From the NCBI GenBank assembly GCA_028274465.1, contig CM051455.1, positions 114,675,547-114,739,546 of the forward strand: DNA of 64,000 nucleotides, given 5' to 3'. The stretch is from Plantago ovata (lineage: Eukaryota; Streptophyta; Magnoliopsida; Lamiales; Plantaginaceae). Below, piece after piece: positions 23,064-33,093 of the stretch (positions within the stretch are counted from its first letter, which is position 1; every line of letters starts with the position of its first letter). The notes beneath the pieces are model-generated. The model saw nothing but the letters and a program-made list of their open reading frames with translations. It did no database searches and was not told where the DNA came from. A program made the translations under genes and the position numbers.

Positions 23064-23131
23064 AATTGCTACCAAGCGATGTGAATTGTGCCGGTCAACG
23101 CAGTTTTGCATGGAACAGTGCCCAACCAATC
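23064..23131 (-). repeat. Right terminal inverted-repeat region (degenerate)
   Basis: Read inward on the minus strand from 23131: GATTGGT, then TTGACCGGCACAATTCACAT, then CGCTTGGTAGCAATT. This is the same order as at the left end, but without the 20- to 45-base extra stretches found there. The exact end and the target duplication were not resolved. Confidence 0.45.
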
Positions 23132-24183
23132 GAGGCCATGCTTCAACATTCAATAATGAAGTAGTACCACTTCATAAGAATGAAACAAATATATAGGAGT
23201 CGAGGACATGAAGTGTTTCAAAGTGGATTGCATTTTAAACACCATGCACTAATTAAAAGCTCTACCTGGACAAAAAAAAAAAAAAAAAAACCATACTTAG
23301 CTATTATTCATGTAGAAACAACATGTAATGAAGATTTCACGAGTAACATATTTCAAATAAAATATCAAGTACCATCTCTTGATAACAACTAAGCGAATCC
23401 CTCTCTTTCTGCAAGGGCTGGAAATCAGGTCCAACTATTTGTAGCCGAGACTAAACAAGAAACATGCCGGTGTAAAATTCATGCTTTAAGGCATTCCGTA
23501 ACCATTAAAATTCATCCCTCTCAAACATTCATATAAAGTGATTAATTTCTCACCAATTGATACAAATGAAAATGATATATCGGAATAATTTTTCTGCTTA
23601 TTCAAGACAAAATAATGCAAATTAATTTATGGTTCATGGTGCTGCGGAAGAGCTAAAACAACTATTTATCATAACTATAAAAAAATTCTTGGCATACTTA
23701 GATATTGCAAGTCGAATATAGATGTTTTGTAGCGTAGTTGAGACCAAAAGAGAAATCAATGGACCTGTTTTGTCCATAGCTGAGAACAAAAACCAAAAGA
23801 TAATAACAACTACACCTTTCCAAGCTTTCGATTCTGATCCTAGCTCCACAATAAAGCGCGGTTCTACAGTTCTATGGCCATCAGAACAAAAGAAACATGG
23901 ATAAATTGATTAGACAAAGAGAAAAACTACAATCATAGTTACTATAATTAAGCACCTAAACACCAATTAACATGAATATTTCTAAGCTAGAATCTTGGAA
24001 TGTTTGGAAACATGAAATTGTAATTTTTTTTATTAACTAATAATAAAATACTTGATTGCAATTAATAAACTTTTAAGGTTAAATTAGTCCATCCACTACA
24101 TCTAAGAATTGCAACTTCTATTTTGGAGGGCAAGCTTGTACATTCACTTGGTACCAAAACTTGAAGCAATCCTCTCTTATATA
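23132..24183. other. AT-rich non-coding flank
   Basis: No gene or element recognised. It contains an A-homopolymer of about 19 bases near 23270-23290. Confidence 0.5.
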
Positions 24184-24204
24184 TAATAATAATAATAATA
24201 ATAA

Positions 24205-24235
<31 letters not shown>

Positions 24236-24239
24236 AAGA
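24184..24239. repeat. Compound microsatellite (TAA)n(GAA)n
   Basis: Eight TAA units run directly into about ten GAA units. Confidence 0.95.
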
Positions 24240-24339
24240 TACTTATAACTTATAATAATAAAATTATATATAGTAACTGTTTGTTTTGCTAATTAATGAT
24301 TTTTAATAATTAATTCATTCATTCTATCTTTCTCTCTCG

Positions 24340-24843
24340 ATGGCTCCTAAAAAAAAGGCAAACCCTAATGATCCACCTCGTCCCCATGGCCGTCCGCCTA
24401 AAAATAAGGATACACCGACGGAGGAGGTGGTTGTTGGGGCTGGGGCGAGCTCTACAACGGCGAACAAGGAGCAGGAGGGGAGTCATCCAGGGGAGAACGG
24501 CGAACAAGTAACTCCAGAGGATGTTGATGATACTGTGCAGGAAGTAATTAACGTCGATGACGTAAACAAGCAGCAAACGCAAACAGGAGACCAGCGACCT
24601 CCACCGTTGCAAAAATCTTGGGTCGATGCCATCTCTGGCAATCGACTCCCAGACCGTGGGCTGCAGATTAAATATATCCCGCCTACAATTGAACAGGGTA
24701 AGGTAATTGTTGAGATTGATGATGAGGATATAGAATCAGAACTTCAATTCTGGGAGAATGCGTTGATCATGTATGTTCTGGATGAATCGCTATGGCTTTT
24801 GTTTGAGTTCAATTTGATAAGAATTCGACTCAGATTCGTGTAG
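24340..24843 (+). pseudogene. LINE (L1-type) ORF1 fragment
   Basis: The frame begins MAPKKKANPNDPPRPHGRPP, a basic AT-hook-like start. Its core is KSWVDAISGNRLPDRG, KYIPPTIEQGK and SELQFWENALIMYVLD. This is the N-terminal signature of ORF1 in plant L1-type LINEs and derived DUF4283-like copies. After about residue 150 the frame becomes unrelated hydrophobic sequence and stops. The zinc knuckle, endonuclease and reverse transcriptase are missing, so it is a 3'-truncated or rearranged fragment. Confidence 0.65.
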
Positions 24844-25814
24844 TCTTGTTTAAGTTTGGTTTGAATGAAATATCGGCCTGAAATTTGTACCATTGCGTAT
24901 AGGGAATAAGAGAACGAACTGAGGAACCAACTGAGATATTAGAACTTCCTGAAAGAAAGGAAGAAAACTGCAAATAAATCTGGAACAGAGAGAAAAAGAG
25001 TTTATATGGTCGTCATGAAAGGCGGAAAGAAATTTGAGGACTAAAAAGAAAACCGGAAGGACTAATTGGCAATAAAAGAGATGGATGGAGTGGACCCAAT
25101 CAGAACATGACTGGGCCGCCGAAGTGAGTCAACATTTCAAGAGGAAGAAGACTGAAGAAGAACTGGGAGAACCCAAGCCGCACAAGTTCGTGAAGATCAG
25201 GCCAACAATTGCCACAAAACGGTACAGTTTCGTACCAATTTGTTACATAAACTGTACCTAGGGTTCTTAGCTGTTTGATCGACAATCAACGCCCGGATTT
25301 GCTTGCTTGAAGAAGAGCACAAAGATAGGGTTGTTGTTATGGTTTGAATTTGTTTTTCGCACATGTTAGAATCCTCAATTCAGGGTTAGTTGTAAAGGAT
25401 AGATCAATCTGTGTAGTAGGAGCCTCCTCCTTTTAGAGTTTGTTTATGTAAGCTTTTCCAAACAATTGTGAATAAAGCATAAATTTCCCAGTATCATGTC
25501 TTCAACCTCGTGTTTTAAACGTGAAATGAAGGATCGAGAACTGGTTCGTATTTCAACCTGCAGGATTCATTGATCTGTATCCAAAGGCCAAAAGTTGATG
25601 ATAAGCGACACTTGTTTAACACATAAACGCTAGCTGAATATGTACAATCAGATAATTGGGACATAAATTACAGGAGAAATGATCGATGAATATATATGTA
25701 GTTTTGATGAGTTCATCATATTCCACATCCCTTATAGTGGCTAAAATTCGCGTTCCCCAGAGTACTATCTTACCAATGGTGAGTCTAATCCAGAATGCCC
25801 TTTTGATATAGCAT
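24844..25814. other. Non-coding stretch
   Basis: No gene. It is presumably remnants of older transposons. No ends were recognised. Confidence 0.4.
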
Positions 25815-26002
25815 TGTTAGAACCGATGGGCTTTGAACAAGAGTTTGAGACAAGAACAAGTAGGAACACAAAACCAAATGCAATTATATTTATCAATATA
25901 CAACAAACAAAAGAACTTACAAACTAGAGTTGATTCAATCACAAAGTCCTTCCTTGCGCACTATAGGAATGCAACGAACCACGTCGAGATCGAAACAACC
26001 GC
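25815..26002 (-). mobile_element. Possible Ty1/copia LTR end (other part at 36050-36420)
   Basis: On the minus strand this stretch ends in GGTTCTAACA. It is followed by a degraded sequence resembling the initiator-Met primer site (GCTATATCAAAAGGGC). The other part, 36050 to about 36420, carries TATAAATA near 36333 on the minus strand. Joined across the solo LTR, the two would form one LTR of roughly 550-600 bp. The evidence is weak, since no coding region or second LTR is seen. Confidence 0.3.
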
Positions 26003-27163
26003 TGGACTGATGAGTCATTTTTTCACCAATTAAATTTGTTTAAATAGACAAAGAACACTTATCACTACACAAACTAGAGTGCAATGGCAAGTTGTCCCCG
26101 AGTGTCGTTCTCTCGGGACTTAACGTGGCTTTGTTTGAGGTTTTTGCTAGCTAATTCAGTCAACGAGTTCAAGTGGTTTTGAGAAATGTTTTTGACAAAA
26201 GAAAGCGAGAAATCAGATTGTTGTAATCAAGTTTGGAAAACGGTTGGTGGTAGAAATCAAATACACATGCATGGATTACGAATATGCTCACAAGTTCAGT
26301 ACGTAAAACCATCGACTAAATCTGCTAAGCAACCCGTCTAGGTAACTTTCAATACACACGTCATAAAAGACCACTATCAATACTTTAGAGGTGCTTGTCA
26401 CTAACACCATTTATCTAGCATGCTGCAAATCACTAACGTACAATCCTATAGCTTTCATTGACTACGAGTTTGTCACATACTCTATTCGAATATATTTTAT
26501 AGGCAACTACGAATCATATGAAGCAATTTGTAGCAAGATTGAATCACAATTTCATGTAAGCATAATCATAATCCATAACATGCATATTCTACATTCTACC
26601 ACCAACACAAGGGGGTTTAGCTACTCATATTCATCAACATAGACATCAAATCATATGAATTGTAAATAGAATACATCAAATCAAACTACTAGACAAGAGA
26701 TAATGATACAATGTTACCACCAAGCTGTCACTAATCGGTGGGTATTGATGAAAACCTCTCTGTAGATGAAACAATGGATGCAATTCTATGCCAAATCCTT
26801 CAATCCAATCAAAATTACAAAGTAAATCTGAGTTTTCTCCCAATTTGGGGCTTAGGAGCTCTCCAAAAATGTTTGCTAGTGTTCAAGATATGAAAAAGTA
26901 ACTGAAAATCTGCATAAAGAAGGAGAATCCCGAAATGTAACTGCTGCCAAGCGCTCAGCTTGGGGATTGCCAAGCGGAGCGCTTGGCAAGCGCTTCGCTT
27001 GGCTACTGTTCATTGCCACTGGAATTCTGGGCGCTCCACTTCACTGTTCCAGGCGCTTAGCTTGGTTCCTGGGCAGATTTTTGTCTTGCAAACTCAATCT
27101 TTTGCCCACGACCGGCCCTCGGGTGCCTTGGACTCGTCCTTCTCAACGCTTATTGATGCTCAA

Positions 27164-28375
27164 TGATGACAGTGAATTTTACACCGTCATTCGAGTCTTT
27201 TTCACCTATTCAGTTATCCTCTGGAGTGCATTTAGCTTGTATTTTAGTGCATTTTAGTAGAATAGTGTCACGTTTCCCTTTTCTTTGCATATTTCAGGTT
27301 TTAGGTGAAAAATGTACTTTTTATGAGAAATATTGACGAAGGGATGAAGTTTTGGTGCTTCGAGGACATCCACGGTGCATCTAGAAGTTTCCGGACGAGT
27401 TTTGAGGCCTAGGGGACGAATTTCAAGGCTTAACGATCACTAGAGGGAAAAATTCGAGTCCGAAAAGGAAAAGGAGAGCCAAAACCGCGTCAACCGACTC
27501 TGGAGGCCCCGAGCGGTTCGCCCGGGATGCGGGGCGGTTCGCCCCGTGCCAGGCGGTTCGCCTGGAACACCGGGCGGTTCGCCCCGTGCCTCCAGAATCC
27601 TATATATATGTGTGTTATGCCCTACGTTTTATATATTCATTCTTCTACGTTTTGGACACCTTTTTCACCATATTTTGAGAGAGAAAAATCCAGAGAGAGT
27701 TCTTGTAATCATTAGCATCGAAGATATTTTTCTCTTGTCGATTTTGGAAGACCTTTTGCTTGTGAGTTTACACGATTCATCGGAGATTGACAACCTTCGT
27801 TGGTAACTTTGTATCTCACGATTTTAATGCTTTTATATATTCAATTCAACATGTCTTCATTCATTCTTGCTTTGATTATTGTTGATTGCAATTCAAGTAT
27901 GAGTAGCTAAACCTAAGGTTGGTGATAATATGTGATTTCATGGCTAGGGTTCATAATTGTGCATGATTGTAGCTTCAAGTAAATTTTACTTGTTAATTGT
28001 TTGATTCTTTGATCTAGCTAAGCCATCTATCTTCGTAGTGTTGAACCTGGAGGAACACAATTGGACAATTCACGGTCATTGATTTATAAGATACAATTTC
28101 ATCAAGCACCTTCATGCATGATTATAACCCGATGCTTTGAATGATCATATTATCACTAGCTTCCATTATAATTGATAAGAAAAAGTCTTTGCTAAATCGT
28201 TTGTTGAGTTTATAGTTTAAGTTAATTAGTTAAAGCTAGTTATATTCCTTAGAGATCGACACTCGAGGTTATCTTTCTTCTACACTACGTGCTTTGGTTT
28301 TCGTTATAGTTGCAAGTTGCCTTTGGCTAAAAACAAATTTATTTGATTGTTCGAGTCTGACAATCTCGTTCATCA
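27164..28375 (+). repeat. 5' LTR of element 1
   Basis: 1,212 bp. It carries a tip stem-loop in the first 30 bases, the shared 18-base block at 27258-27275, a hairpin array at 27499-27596 and the TATA box TATATATATG at 27601. Confidence 0.9.
27499..27596 (+). promoter_or_regulatory. GC-hairpin array upstream of the LTR TATA box (element 1)
   Basis: The outer arms TCTGGAGGC (27499-27507) and GCCTCCAGA (27588-27596) are perfect complements. They enclose hairpins with a GTT loop: CGGGGCG-GTT-CGCCCCG, CCAGGCG-GTT-CGCCTGG and a third, imperfect in this LTR but perfect in the 3' LTR. The TATA box begins five bases after the outer arm. The 3' LTR copy is 34941-35038. Confidence 0.8.
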
Positions 28376-28378
28376 AAT

Positions 28379-28396
28379 TGGCGCCGTTGCCGGGGA
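28379..28396 (+). promoter_or_regulatory. Primer-binding site of element 1
   Basis: TGGCGCCGTTGCCGGGGA lies three bases after the 5' LTR. It is complementary to the 3' end of plant tRNA-Asp, as used by Athila-type elements. Confidence 0.85.
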
Positions 28397-28514
28397 CTAT
28401 ACTCCTTTTTATTCTTTAGCTTATTTATATTTTCAGCATTCATTACCTAGAACTAGTAGTTTGGTTATTTTATTCTCTCTGATACTCTTTTCATTCGATT
28501 GCTTCAGATAGTGT

Positions 28515-28676
28515 ATGCGAAGTACGCGATCTAGTGGAACACCTCTTGCTGAACCTATTGCAGAAATTGACAGAGTCTACCATCAAAGAAGGCGGAATCT
28601 CTTTCGAGTCCAACTAGAGGACATAGAGGAAATCGATTTCTCTGAATCTCTACAAGTACTTTTAAAGATACCGTAA
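28515..28676 (+). CDS. Small ORF0 overlapping gag (53 aa)
   Basis: It starts MRSTRSSG and is rich in Arg and Glu. Its stop overlaps the gag start as TAATG at 28674-28678. In the family X element the equivalent N-terminal stretch (MPRTRTGR, RRRRNL) is fused in frame to gag. ORF0 is therefore the detached gag N-terminus. Gag may be translated by termination-reinitiation or by leaky scanning. Confidence 0.55.
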   Translation: MRSTRSSGTPLAEPIAEIDRVYHQRRRNLFRVQLEDIEEIDFSESLQVLLKIP

Positions 28677-30517
28677 TGGCTGCTAGACCACTGTTGAAAT
28701 CATGGGTTCAACCCAACAAGGATCGGATGAGGGGTCCGGATATTGTACTCTCTCAAGCAACTCGTGATTTAGAAATAAAAAACCACATGTTTCAGCAACT
28801 CCCTAGGTTCTATGGATTGGCTAGGGAAGACGTTATGGGGTACCTCAATGATATTGACGATTTCATCAACAATCTTCCAAGATCTGGAACGGGGGTAACT
28901 GATGATGAGCTGAGAATGAAGGTTTTTGCTATGGGGCTTGGTGACAAAGCTAAGCAATGGTTAGGCTCTCTGGAAGCCGGTTCGCTAGACACTTGGGCTA
29001 AGGTGTTTTCTGCCTTTATGGAGAAATACTTTCCCCACACTTTGACTACTGCGCTAAAGGCGCAAATCACTGGTTTTAGGCAAGATTATGATGAAACCAT
29101 CTACACCGCTTTTGAACGGTTCAAGGATCTCCAAAACAAGTGTCCACACCATGGGTTTGAGCTTTCTGATCTTGTCCAACACTTCTACAATGGACTCACT
29201 TATGAGAATCAACAAGTGGTGGATTTCCAATGCCGTGGTAATATCTGGGAAGAAACCGCTGAAGACGTGTGGGCGTGTTTCGAAAGGCTTGCTAAGGGAT
29301 CTCAGTTTAAGGATCCGAGAGCAATGGTTAGGAGACGTGAGGCTCCACAAACTCAAGAGGTTCCAATGAATGGAGTTAGTGGGGATCGATTCCAGTGCTT
29401 CACCAATGAGCTAAAACAAGTTCTCAAGAGCTCAATTCAAACATCCGTCTCTAATGAAATTTGCCGAATTTGCAAGAACTATGGGCATGGGGCTCATATG
29501 TGCAGATCGGATCTTGCGAATGATGGTGCCTATTGGGTTCAAGGAGGCGAAGAAGAGGCGTTCGCAGCAGAACATGGGGTTCAAGAGGCTAGCTATGGGC
29601 AAGATGGTAGGAATCCTCGTGGTGGATATTGGAGAAAGGGATTCCGAAACAACCAAGGGTACGCACCACCTAGCCAAACTTATGGCCCTCATCAAGACCG
29701 TAGTAATCTCAACTATGGCAATGATCACTGTGAAAATCCTACTCCTTGGGTTGAGGCACCAAAGCCCAAAACGGCGGTTCTTATGGAGAATTTACAGAAA
29801 TTGGTTGATCACACCCAAGGTTTTCTTAAGCGATATGAAGAAGATTCGGAGAAAACAAGGGCAGGACTTGATCAGTTGGAGGCAAGTACTAGGCTTGCTC
29901 ATCAAAAGATGCAAGAGTTGATCGACCGTGGAGCAAGTAGAGAACAAGGGAAGTTGCCTAGCAACACTGAGAAATCGATGTCTATTACTTTGGTGGGTGA
30001 TCTTCCTGTCGAGATCACCATCAAGAAAGTTCCTACATGCGAGTGTTGCAAAGATGATGAGTCTCCACTAGCCAAGGTAGAAGATAAGGACCTTGGTATT
30101 GATGAGAGTGATGAGGAGCAAGAGGATCCCAAGCCAATTCCTGATAGTTTCGATGTTAAGGTTGGGGTTGGTAGTCTTGAAGATGTCCGTGCTACACTAG
30201 ATACGGGATCTTACTCTAATGTGCTCCCTATGAACGTGTTTGATAAGAGTGGCCTAGGAGAGCTTTCGAAGCATAAGGCCATTGTGCAACTTGCGGATGG
30301 ATCCTTTGTACGACCCGAAGGTATTGTTAAGGACGTATTGGTTAAGATTGGTGAAGCTTCCGTGTACACCAAATTTGTTGTAATGCCGGCGTCTACACCT
30401 GGGATGAGTGATGTTGTTCTCTTGGGGCGAACTTTCTTGACCAAGCTTCGCTCCGTAATCGACATCTACCGAAGGACTTGCACCATTGAGGTGAATGGCA
30501 AGCAACATGTGTTGTGA
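28676..30517 (+). CDS. Gag-protease polyprotein of element 1 (613 aa)
   Basis: One intact frame. Residues about 30-210 form a Retrotrans_gag-type domain (MGYLNDIDDFINNLP, KAKQWLGSLEAGSLDTW, QVVDF). A CCHC zinc knuckle, CRICKNYGHGAHMC, lies near residue 265. A coiled-coil linker follows, then a retropepsin-like aspartic protease at about 490-600 with the catalytic ATLDTGSYSNVLP and the closing LLGRTFL. The protein packages RNA into virus-like particles and processes itself. The frame ends with the protease; no RT follows in any frame. Element Y has a homologous protein broken by two stops. Confidence 0.9.
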   Translation: MAARPLLKSWVQPNKDRMRGPDIVLSQATRDLEIKNHMFQQLPRFYGLAREDVMGYLNDIDDFINNLPRSGTGVTDDELRMKVFAMGLGDKAKQWLGSLEAGSLDTWAKVFSAFMEKYFPHTLTTALKAQITGFRQDYDETIYTAFERFKDLQNKCPHHGFELSDLVQHFYNGLTYENQQVVDFQCRGNIWEETAEDVWACFERLAKGSQFKDPRAMVRRREAPQTQEVPMNGVSGDRFQCFTNELKQVLKSSIQTSVSNEICRICKNYGHGAHMCRSDLANDGAYWVQGGEEEAFAAEHGVQEASYGQDGRNPRGGYWRKGFRNNQGYAPPSQTYGPHQDRSNLNYGNDHCENPTPWVEAPKPKTAVLMENLQKLVDHTQGFLKRYEEDSEKTRAGLDQLEASTRLAHQKMQELIDRGASREQGKLPSNTEKSMSITLVGDLPVEITIKKVPTCECCKDDESPLAKVEDKDLGIDESDEEQEDPKPIPDSFDVKVGVGSLEDVRATLDTGSYSNVLPMNVFDKSGLGELSKHKAIVQLADGSFVRPEGIVKDVLVKIGEASVYTKFVVMPASTPGMSDVVLLGRTFLTKLRSVIDIYRRTCTIEVNGKQHVL

Positions 30518-31753
30518 GTCATATCTTATCCTAGTACTCACTTTAATGCTTCTCATACTATTAACTACTTTGGTCTTGTTGTATATGTCCATTCTCATTC
30601 ACAGGTACTAGGTCCGAAGGAGAAACCATTGAAGGGGAAGTCTAGTACCCTCACGGACAAAAACTAAAGAGCAAGAAGAAGTCGAGTCAAAGACTTTATA
30701 AACACTGGCGCTCTCCGGGAGGCAACCCAGAATGTTTATCGCTTTATTGCATTGCATTGCATTCATACATTGAACAATTTATCTTTGTTTATGTTCGTTT
30801 ATGTGATGATTTGTGCTTTTGTATATGTTAGAGTGAAAATTTTCGAGTGTTTTAAGGGAGAAGAATGTTTTTAAAAAAAAAAAAAAAAAAAATTGGTTTC
30901 GTCCCCCGCCTCTGGAGGTAGGGGGCGAACCGCCTCCCATGGGGGGCGGTTCGCCCCCCACGCCCAGCGAGCTGGGAGCTCGCTGGGGCTGGGAGGCGGA
31001 TCGCCCCGCAGCTCCAGTGAAGAGAAACGGGACTTTCTTCCTTCCTTCCACTCTCTTACACCCAAAAAACTCCAAAATTCTCCATAATTCTTCCATTCCT
31101 CCACCAAATCTTGTGTTCTATAGCTTAAATCGAAGCCCATTACGTGCTCTTTGATTTCAACCGAACAAATTTCTTCCTATTTCATTCATTCTCCGGATTT
31201 TAGATAACATCTTAAGAACCCTAATTTTTAAAATTTAGGTTTTTTTTAATTTATGCTTCAATTAAGCTTATATGATGTATGGGTTGATTGTTTGTATAAT
31301 TAGAAACGTTTTTCACTATCAATTGCATGCTCAATTTTGCTTGGTTTGATGATTTGAGAATTTTGCTTATTAGGATGTCTATGTCTTGTGAGCATTACAT
31401 CTTTCTCCCATTCCATGATGATTGTTGAGCATATTGGTATGATGATGGAAGTGTAATGGTAGAACACATGATTGATGAGATTGTGGATTTATGGTGAATT
31501 TGTTACTATGGTTTGTTTTGAAGCCTTATGAATTTAAGGTGATTCGTTGTCTAGCTTGAACTTGATTGTGATATATTACATGTTTATGATGTGTTGATAT
31601 GTTGCATTATTGTTCTCGAAATAGCTAGATTAGAACATTGAGTTTAGAGGAGTAGGATTGTTGATGTTTTCACTCGTTTGTTTCACTCTTGCATATTGCA
31701 TTAGCATGAAGTTTTTTGTTATACAAGATACTAATTGACTGCTTGCAGGTACT
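30518..31753 (+). other. Inter-ORF region of element 1
   Basis: Non-coding. It contains GTCGAGTCAAAGACTTTA (30681-30698) and GGGAGGCAACCCA (30717-30729), both also present after gag in element Y. A run of A lies at about 30872-30890. Two strong hairpins follow: GGGGGGCG-GTT-CGCCCCCC (30941-30959) and CCAGCGAGCT-GGG-AGCTCGCTGG (30964-30986). A splice-acceptor-like TTGCAG lies just before the ORF2 ATG. Confidence 0.7.
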
Positions 31754-33093
31754 ATGGGTCGTGACAAGAGAAAGGGCAAGGGTGTCGCTTCAAGCTCCCA
31801 CGCCACTCATGACGTATATGAGCCCTCGCTTACTGCTCTAAACGTCCGAACAGGGCTCCAAGAGGAGCTTGCTCACGTTGGCCGTTCTATCATCCCGGAT
31901 CGACGGATTGAGATTCCATCGGACTACACTAGGCGACCGGGGTACAAAGTGCTTTCCCGCTTGGATCGGAAGAGAAACTGGAGTTGGTTCACTTCCAACC
32001 GGTTCAAGGGGTATGATGAACCACTTCTCCATGACTTTTACATTGGATATACGGATCTTGAGGAGAAGGAAGGGGTTCTTGTTCGAGGCACTATTGTACC
32101 ATGGACTCCTCAATCAATTTCTGAATTCATTCACATGGGGGAACGGGAGTTCACTGGGAGCAGCCACTCATATGTGTATTCGAGGTCCAAGAGAGGCATT
32201 GAACAGAAGGTCACGGCTGAGATTTGTAACAGGCACTATGTATTTCCTCCATCTGGCCAGCTACCCGAGAGGATCCATCAAAAGGACCTCAGTCTTGAGT
32301 CCAAGGTTGTCATGAAGTTTTGTATTGCAAATTGGATCCCTCGGAAGAATGACACATGGATTCAACCATGGTATGCCGAGTTCCTCTATTGCTTGTTGGG
32401 GAGGCATCGTATCGACATCGGTAGCATCATCTACGAAGAGTACGAGAGACATTGGGAGAAGAAGAACAAGCCTTTCATCTTTCCAAGTCTTATCACTGCC
32501 TATTGCAAGTATCATGGGGTAGAGGGTATTGATGAGGGCGATTCTGAGGTCGCAGCTCTCTCTCCATCGACTATTGAGGTGCAAGAGCAGCGGTATCGTA
32601 TGAAGAACCCACTGCTGCAGCTGCTGATGTTGAGGCTTCCTTGAGACAACCTGATTCTAAGGACGATGATGATGAGGAGGAGGATGATGAGGATGACATG
32701 GATACTGATGATAGAGTTGGCCGTATTCCAGATATTCCTTCTGTTAGTGGATCACCGCCACCACCTCGAGCACCATACAATGCTCCACAGATGTCTAGTG
32801 GTTTTGACTTCTCGGCCTTTCAAACTTACTTCGATGATCGTTTTGGTCGAATTGATACTAGTGTTGCAGCCTTAAACACTTCCGTCCAAGGGTTGCAACA
32901 CAATCTTGATGGATTCATTGCCAAACGCAACAGTGATTGGGAAATAGCTAAGGAGCATCGCCGAAACGAGAGGGAAGTTATGTGGCAGCAGCAAGCTCTC
33001 ACTGATCGCCAACAAAGGGCCCTCGAGCAATCTCAAGATCTTCTATCTGACATGTGGAGGGACTATTATGGGGATTACGATCCTAATAATTAG
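31754..33093 (+). pseudogene. Element 1 ORF2, Transposase_32-like protein, one frameshift
   Basis: ATG 31754 opens a frame to 32644. A second frame continues to 33093, with a single-base shift near 32595-32610. The N-terminal half (RIEIPSDY, KRNWSWFTSN, LLHDFYIGY, VLVRGTIVPWTP, CIANWIPRKNDTW, EFLYCLLGR) resembles the putative plant transposon protein domain PF20167. That domain occurs as an extra ORF in many Athila/Tat-type elements and has unknown function. The C-terminal half has an acidic Asp/Glu run, a Pro-rich segment and a coiled coil. It sits where pol or an env-like gene would be. Confidence 0.7.

Larger units (their letters stand above)
7978..23131. mobile_element. Large PIF/Harbinger-derived composite block with accessory genes
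   Basis: The block contains a DDE transposase and a Myb/SANT ORF1, the two proteins of plant PIF/Harbinger transposons, both on the minus strand at 19.1-22.3 kb. It also holds four GRF zinc-finger genes, two more Myb/SANT-like genes and a PB1-like gene at 8.5-18.6 kb. Both ends carry GATTGGT facing inward. Degenerate inverted similarity follows in the same order: ACAATTCACAT-type, then CGCTTGGTA-type motifs. A 3-bp target duplication was not resolved. At about 15 kb this would be far longer than typical Harbinger elements of a few kb. Independent genes next to a separate transposon remain possible, but the two extra Myb/SANT genes share the intron position of ORF1, which ties them together. 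Confidence 0.5.

Noticed and set aside
30871..31154. Overlapping Gly/Pro-rich frames around 31 kb
   Set aside because: Caused by the GC-rich hairpins and a poly-A run.
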